The position numbers were made by a program, and so were the translations under genes. From Methylobacterium sp. Leaf125 (GTDB taxonomy: Bacteria > Pseudomonadota > Alphaproteobacteria > Rhizobiales > Beijerinckiaceae), in contig NZ_LMNU01000023.1 in NCBI RefSeq assembly GCF_001423085.1, positions 62,100 through 126,099 of the forward strand: DNA of 64,000 nt, read 5' to 3'. This document shows, piece after piece, positions 63,019-64,000 of the stretch; position 1 is the first letter of the stretch, and each line of letters opens with the position of its first letter. The notes under the pieces are model-generated. The model made no database searches. It worked only from the letters and a program-made list of their open reading frames with translations, and was not told where the DNA came from.

Positions 63019-64000
63019 GTGTCTGACCCCTCTCCTGCGCTCCCGGAGCCGAACGCCTTTCGGCTGTCGCTGCTCTACGCCGTCGTCTTCGTCGAGATCG
63101 GCATCGCCATGCCGTTCATGCCGGTCTGGCTGAACGCCCTCGGCCTCGACGCGACCGTGATCGGGGCCCTGCTCGCCCTGCCGATCGCGATCCGCATCGT
63201 CGCCACCGCCCCCCTGGTCGGGCTGATCGACCGGGGGATCGCCGCGCCGCGGATCCTGCTCGCCGGCAGCCTCGTCCTGGCCGGAACCTACGTGCTGATG
63301 CCCACGGGCGCCGCCCTCGGCTGGCCCGTGCTCGCGCTCCTCATCGCGCTGAACGCCGTCGCGGCCGCGCCCCTGGTGCCCAGCATCGACTACCTGACCC
63401 TGGGCGCCGTGCGCCGAAGCCGCCGGCTCGACTACGCGCGGATCCGGATGGCCGGCTCCATCGGCTTCCTCCTCGCCAATTTCGCCGGCGGCGCCGCCCT
63501 CGGGGCGATGGGCGAGCGCCTCGCCGTCCCCCTCCTCCTCACCGTGCTGGCGCTGATCGCCGCCGGGGTCGTGGCGACGTCCCGCATCGAGGCGCCCCCG
63601 GTCCCACCCCGCCATCCCGAGGCCGGCCGGCCCGCCCTGCCCGGCGTCCTGTGGTTCTCGATCGGGGCGGCGGCCCTGATCCAGTCGAGCCACGCGGCGA
63701 TCTACGCGTTCGGCAGCATCCACTGGAGCACGCACGGCATTCCCACCGCGTGGATCGGCACGCTCTGGGCCATCGGCGTCGCCTCCGAGATCCTGCTCTT
63801 CGCCCTGATCGGCCGCCTGCCGCCGCGCTGGCGCAACCCCTTCGCGCTGCTCGCCCTCGGCGGTGGGGCCGCCCTCCTGCGCGCCGTCGGCATGGCCGCC
63901 TTCGGGGATCGCCTCGGACCGGTGATCGCCCTCCAGGTCCTGCACGGCCTGACCTTCGGGGCGACGCAGCTCGGCGCCATGGCGGCGGTCTCGCGCTTTG
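63019..64000 (+). CDS. MFS transporter, HcaT/phenylpropionate-permease-like (3' truncated)
   Basis: The frame is open from a GTG at 63019 to the window end, 327 codons with no stop, so the C-terminus is outside. It encodes at least nine membrane helices: LYAVVFVEIGIAMPFMPVWL opens the first, followed by a loop PLVGLIDRG typical of MFS. FGSIHWSTHGIPTAWIGTLW and AIGVASEILLFALIGRL resemble the HcaT (3-phenylpropionate permease) branch, including its acidic residue after WAIGVA. The substrate is unknown. No close ribosome site is visible before the GTG. It diverges from the CheZ-like gene. Confidence 0.85.
   Translation, partial: MSDPSPALPEPNAFRLSLLYAVVFVEIGIAMPFMPVWLNALGLDATVIGALLALPIAIRIVATAPLVGLIDRGIAAPRILLAGSLVLAGTYVLMPTGAALGWPVLALLIALNAVAAAPLVPSIDYLTLGAVRRSRRLDYARIRMAGSIGFLLANFAGGAALGAMGERLAVPLLLTVLALIAAGVVATSRIEAPPVPPRHPEAGRPALPGVLWFSIGAAALIQSSHAAIYAFGSIHWSTHGIPTAWIGTLWAIGVASEILLFALIGRLPPRWRNPFALLALGGGAALLRAVGMAAFGDRLGPVIALQVLHGLTFGATQLGAMAAVSRF

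Noticed and set aside
62029..63945. A 638-codon minus-strand frame over the CheZ-like and transporter genes
   Set aside because: It runs across two divergent real genes and consists of Gly/Arg/Asp-rich shadow sequence.

Overview
The window looks like chromosomal DNA of a high-GC alphaproteobacterium of the Hyphomicrobiales (Rhizobiales), most likely Methylobacterium/Methylorubrum or a close relative. This is inferred from gene content: an aa3-oxidase block followed by thrC and an M16 peptidase, a giant GPR-like growth-pole protein, EcfG-type and CtrA-type promoter motifs, and frequent GTG/TTG starts. I see no rRNA, tRNA, CRISPR array, insertion sequence, prophage or plasmid signature. The window cuts a gene at each end: ctaG on the left and an MFS transporter on the right.

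Layout. 1-6 kb: cytochrome c oxidase genes (ctaG, ctaE, a DUF983 protein, SURF1), a small exported protein, threonine synthase and an M16 processing-type peptidase, all on the plus strand. 6-10.6 kb: a membrane PAS-GGDEF-EAL c-di-GMP protein, a small coiled-coil protein behind a perfect CtrA site, and a reductase-like protein that has lost its iron-sulfur cysteines. 10.7-37.2 kb: a 26-kb alpha-glucan/trehalose locus with glgP, a GH13 glucosidase and glgA, then a run of seven minus-strand genes in the transcription order otsA, glgX, treZ, malQ-treY fusion, glgE carrying an extra GH13 domain, treS-maltokinase fusion, glgB. Together these encode three routes touching trehalose (OtsA, TreYZ, TreS), the GlgE route from trehalose to alpha-glucan, classical glycogen synthase, and phosphorolytic/debranching breakdown. 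glgC and otsB are not in the window.

37.5-39.7 kb: a four-gene operon of small membrane-anchored proteins (holin-family, DUF3618 and YqjD-like) behind a good EcfG-type general-stress promoter and closed by a strong terminator. glgA has an exact match to the same promoter class, which suggests that glucan storage and this operon respond to the same stress sigma factor. 39.8-52.9 kb: mixed housekeeping and poorly known genes: an RBBP9-type hydrolase, the YcjF/YcjX pair, a secreted protein of unknown role, a SixA-type phosphatase, a MoxR ATPase, two translationally coupled unknown membrane proteins, a Kef-type antiporter, a CoxE-like VWA protein, a [2Fe-2S] ferredoxin and an Hpt protein.

53.1-61.0 kb: one 2635-residue gene, almost entirely helical repeats built on an 11-residue period (33- and 77-residue units), with two N-terminal membrane helices and a conserved-looking C-terminal domain. 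It resembles GPR/RgsE, the growth-pole ring protein of Agrobacterium and Sinorhizobium. It is followed by a DUF1489 protein, a CheZ-like phosphatase behind a near-CtrA site, and the truncated transporter. The features most worth following up are the GlgE protein with two intact GH13 catalytic triads, the MalQ-TreY fusion, the repeat architecture of the GPR-like protein, and the EcfG and CtrA sites.
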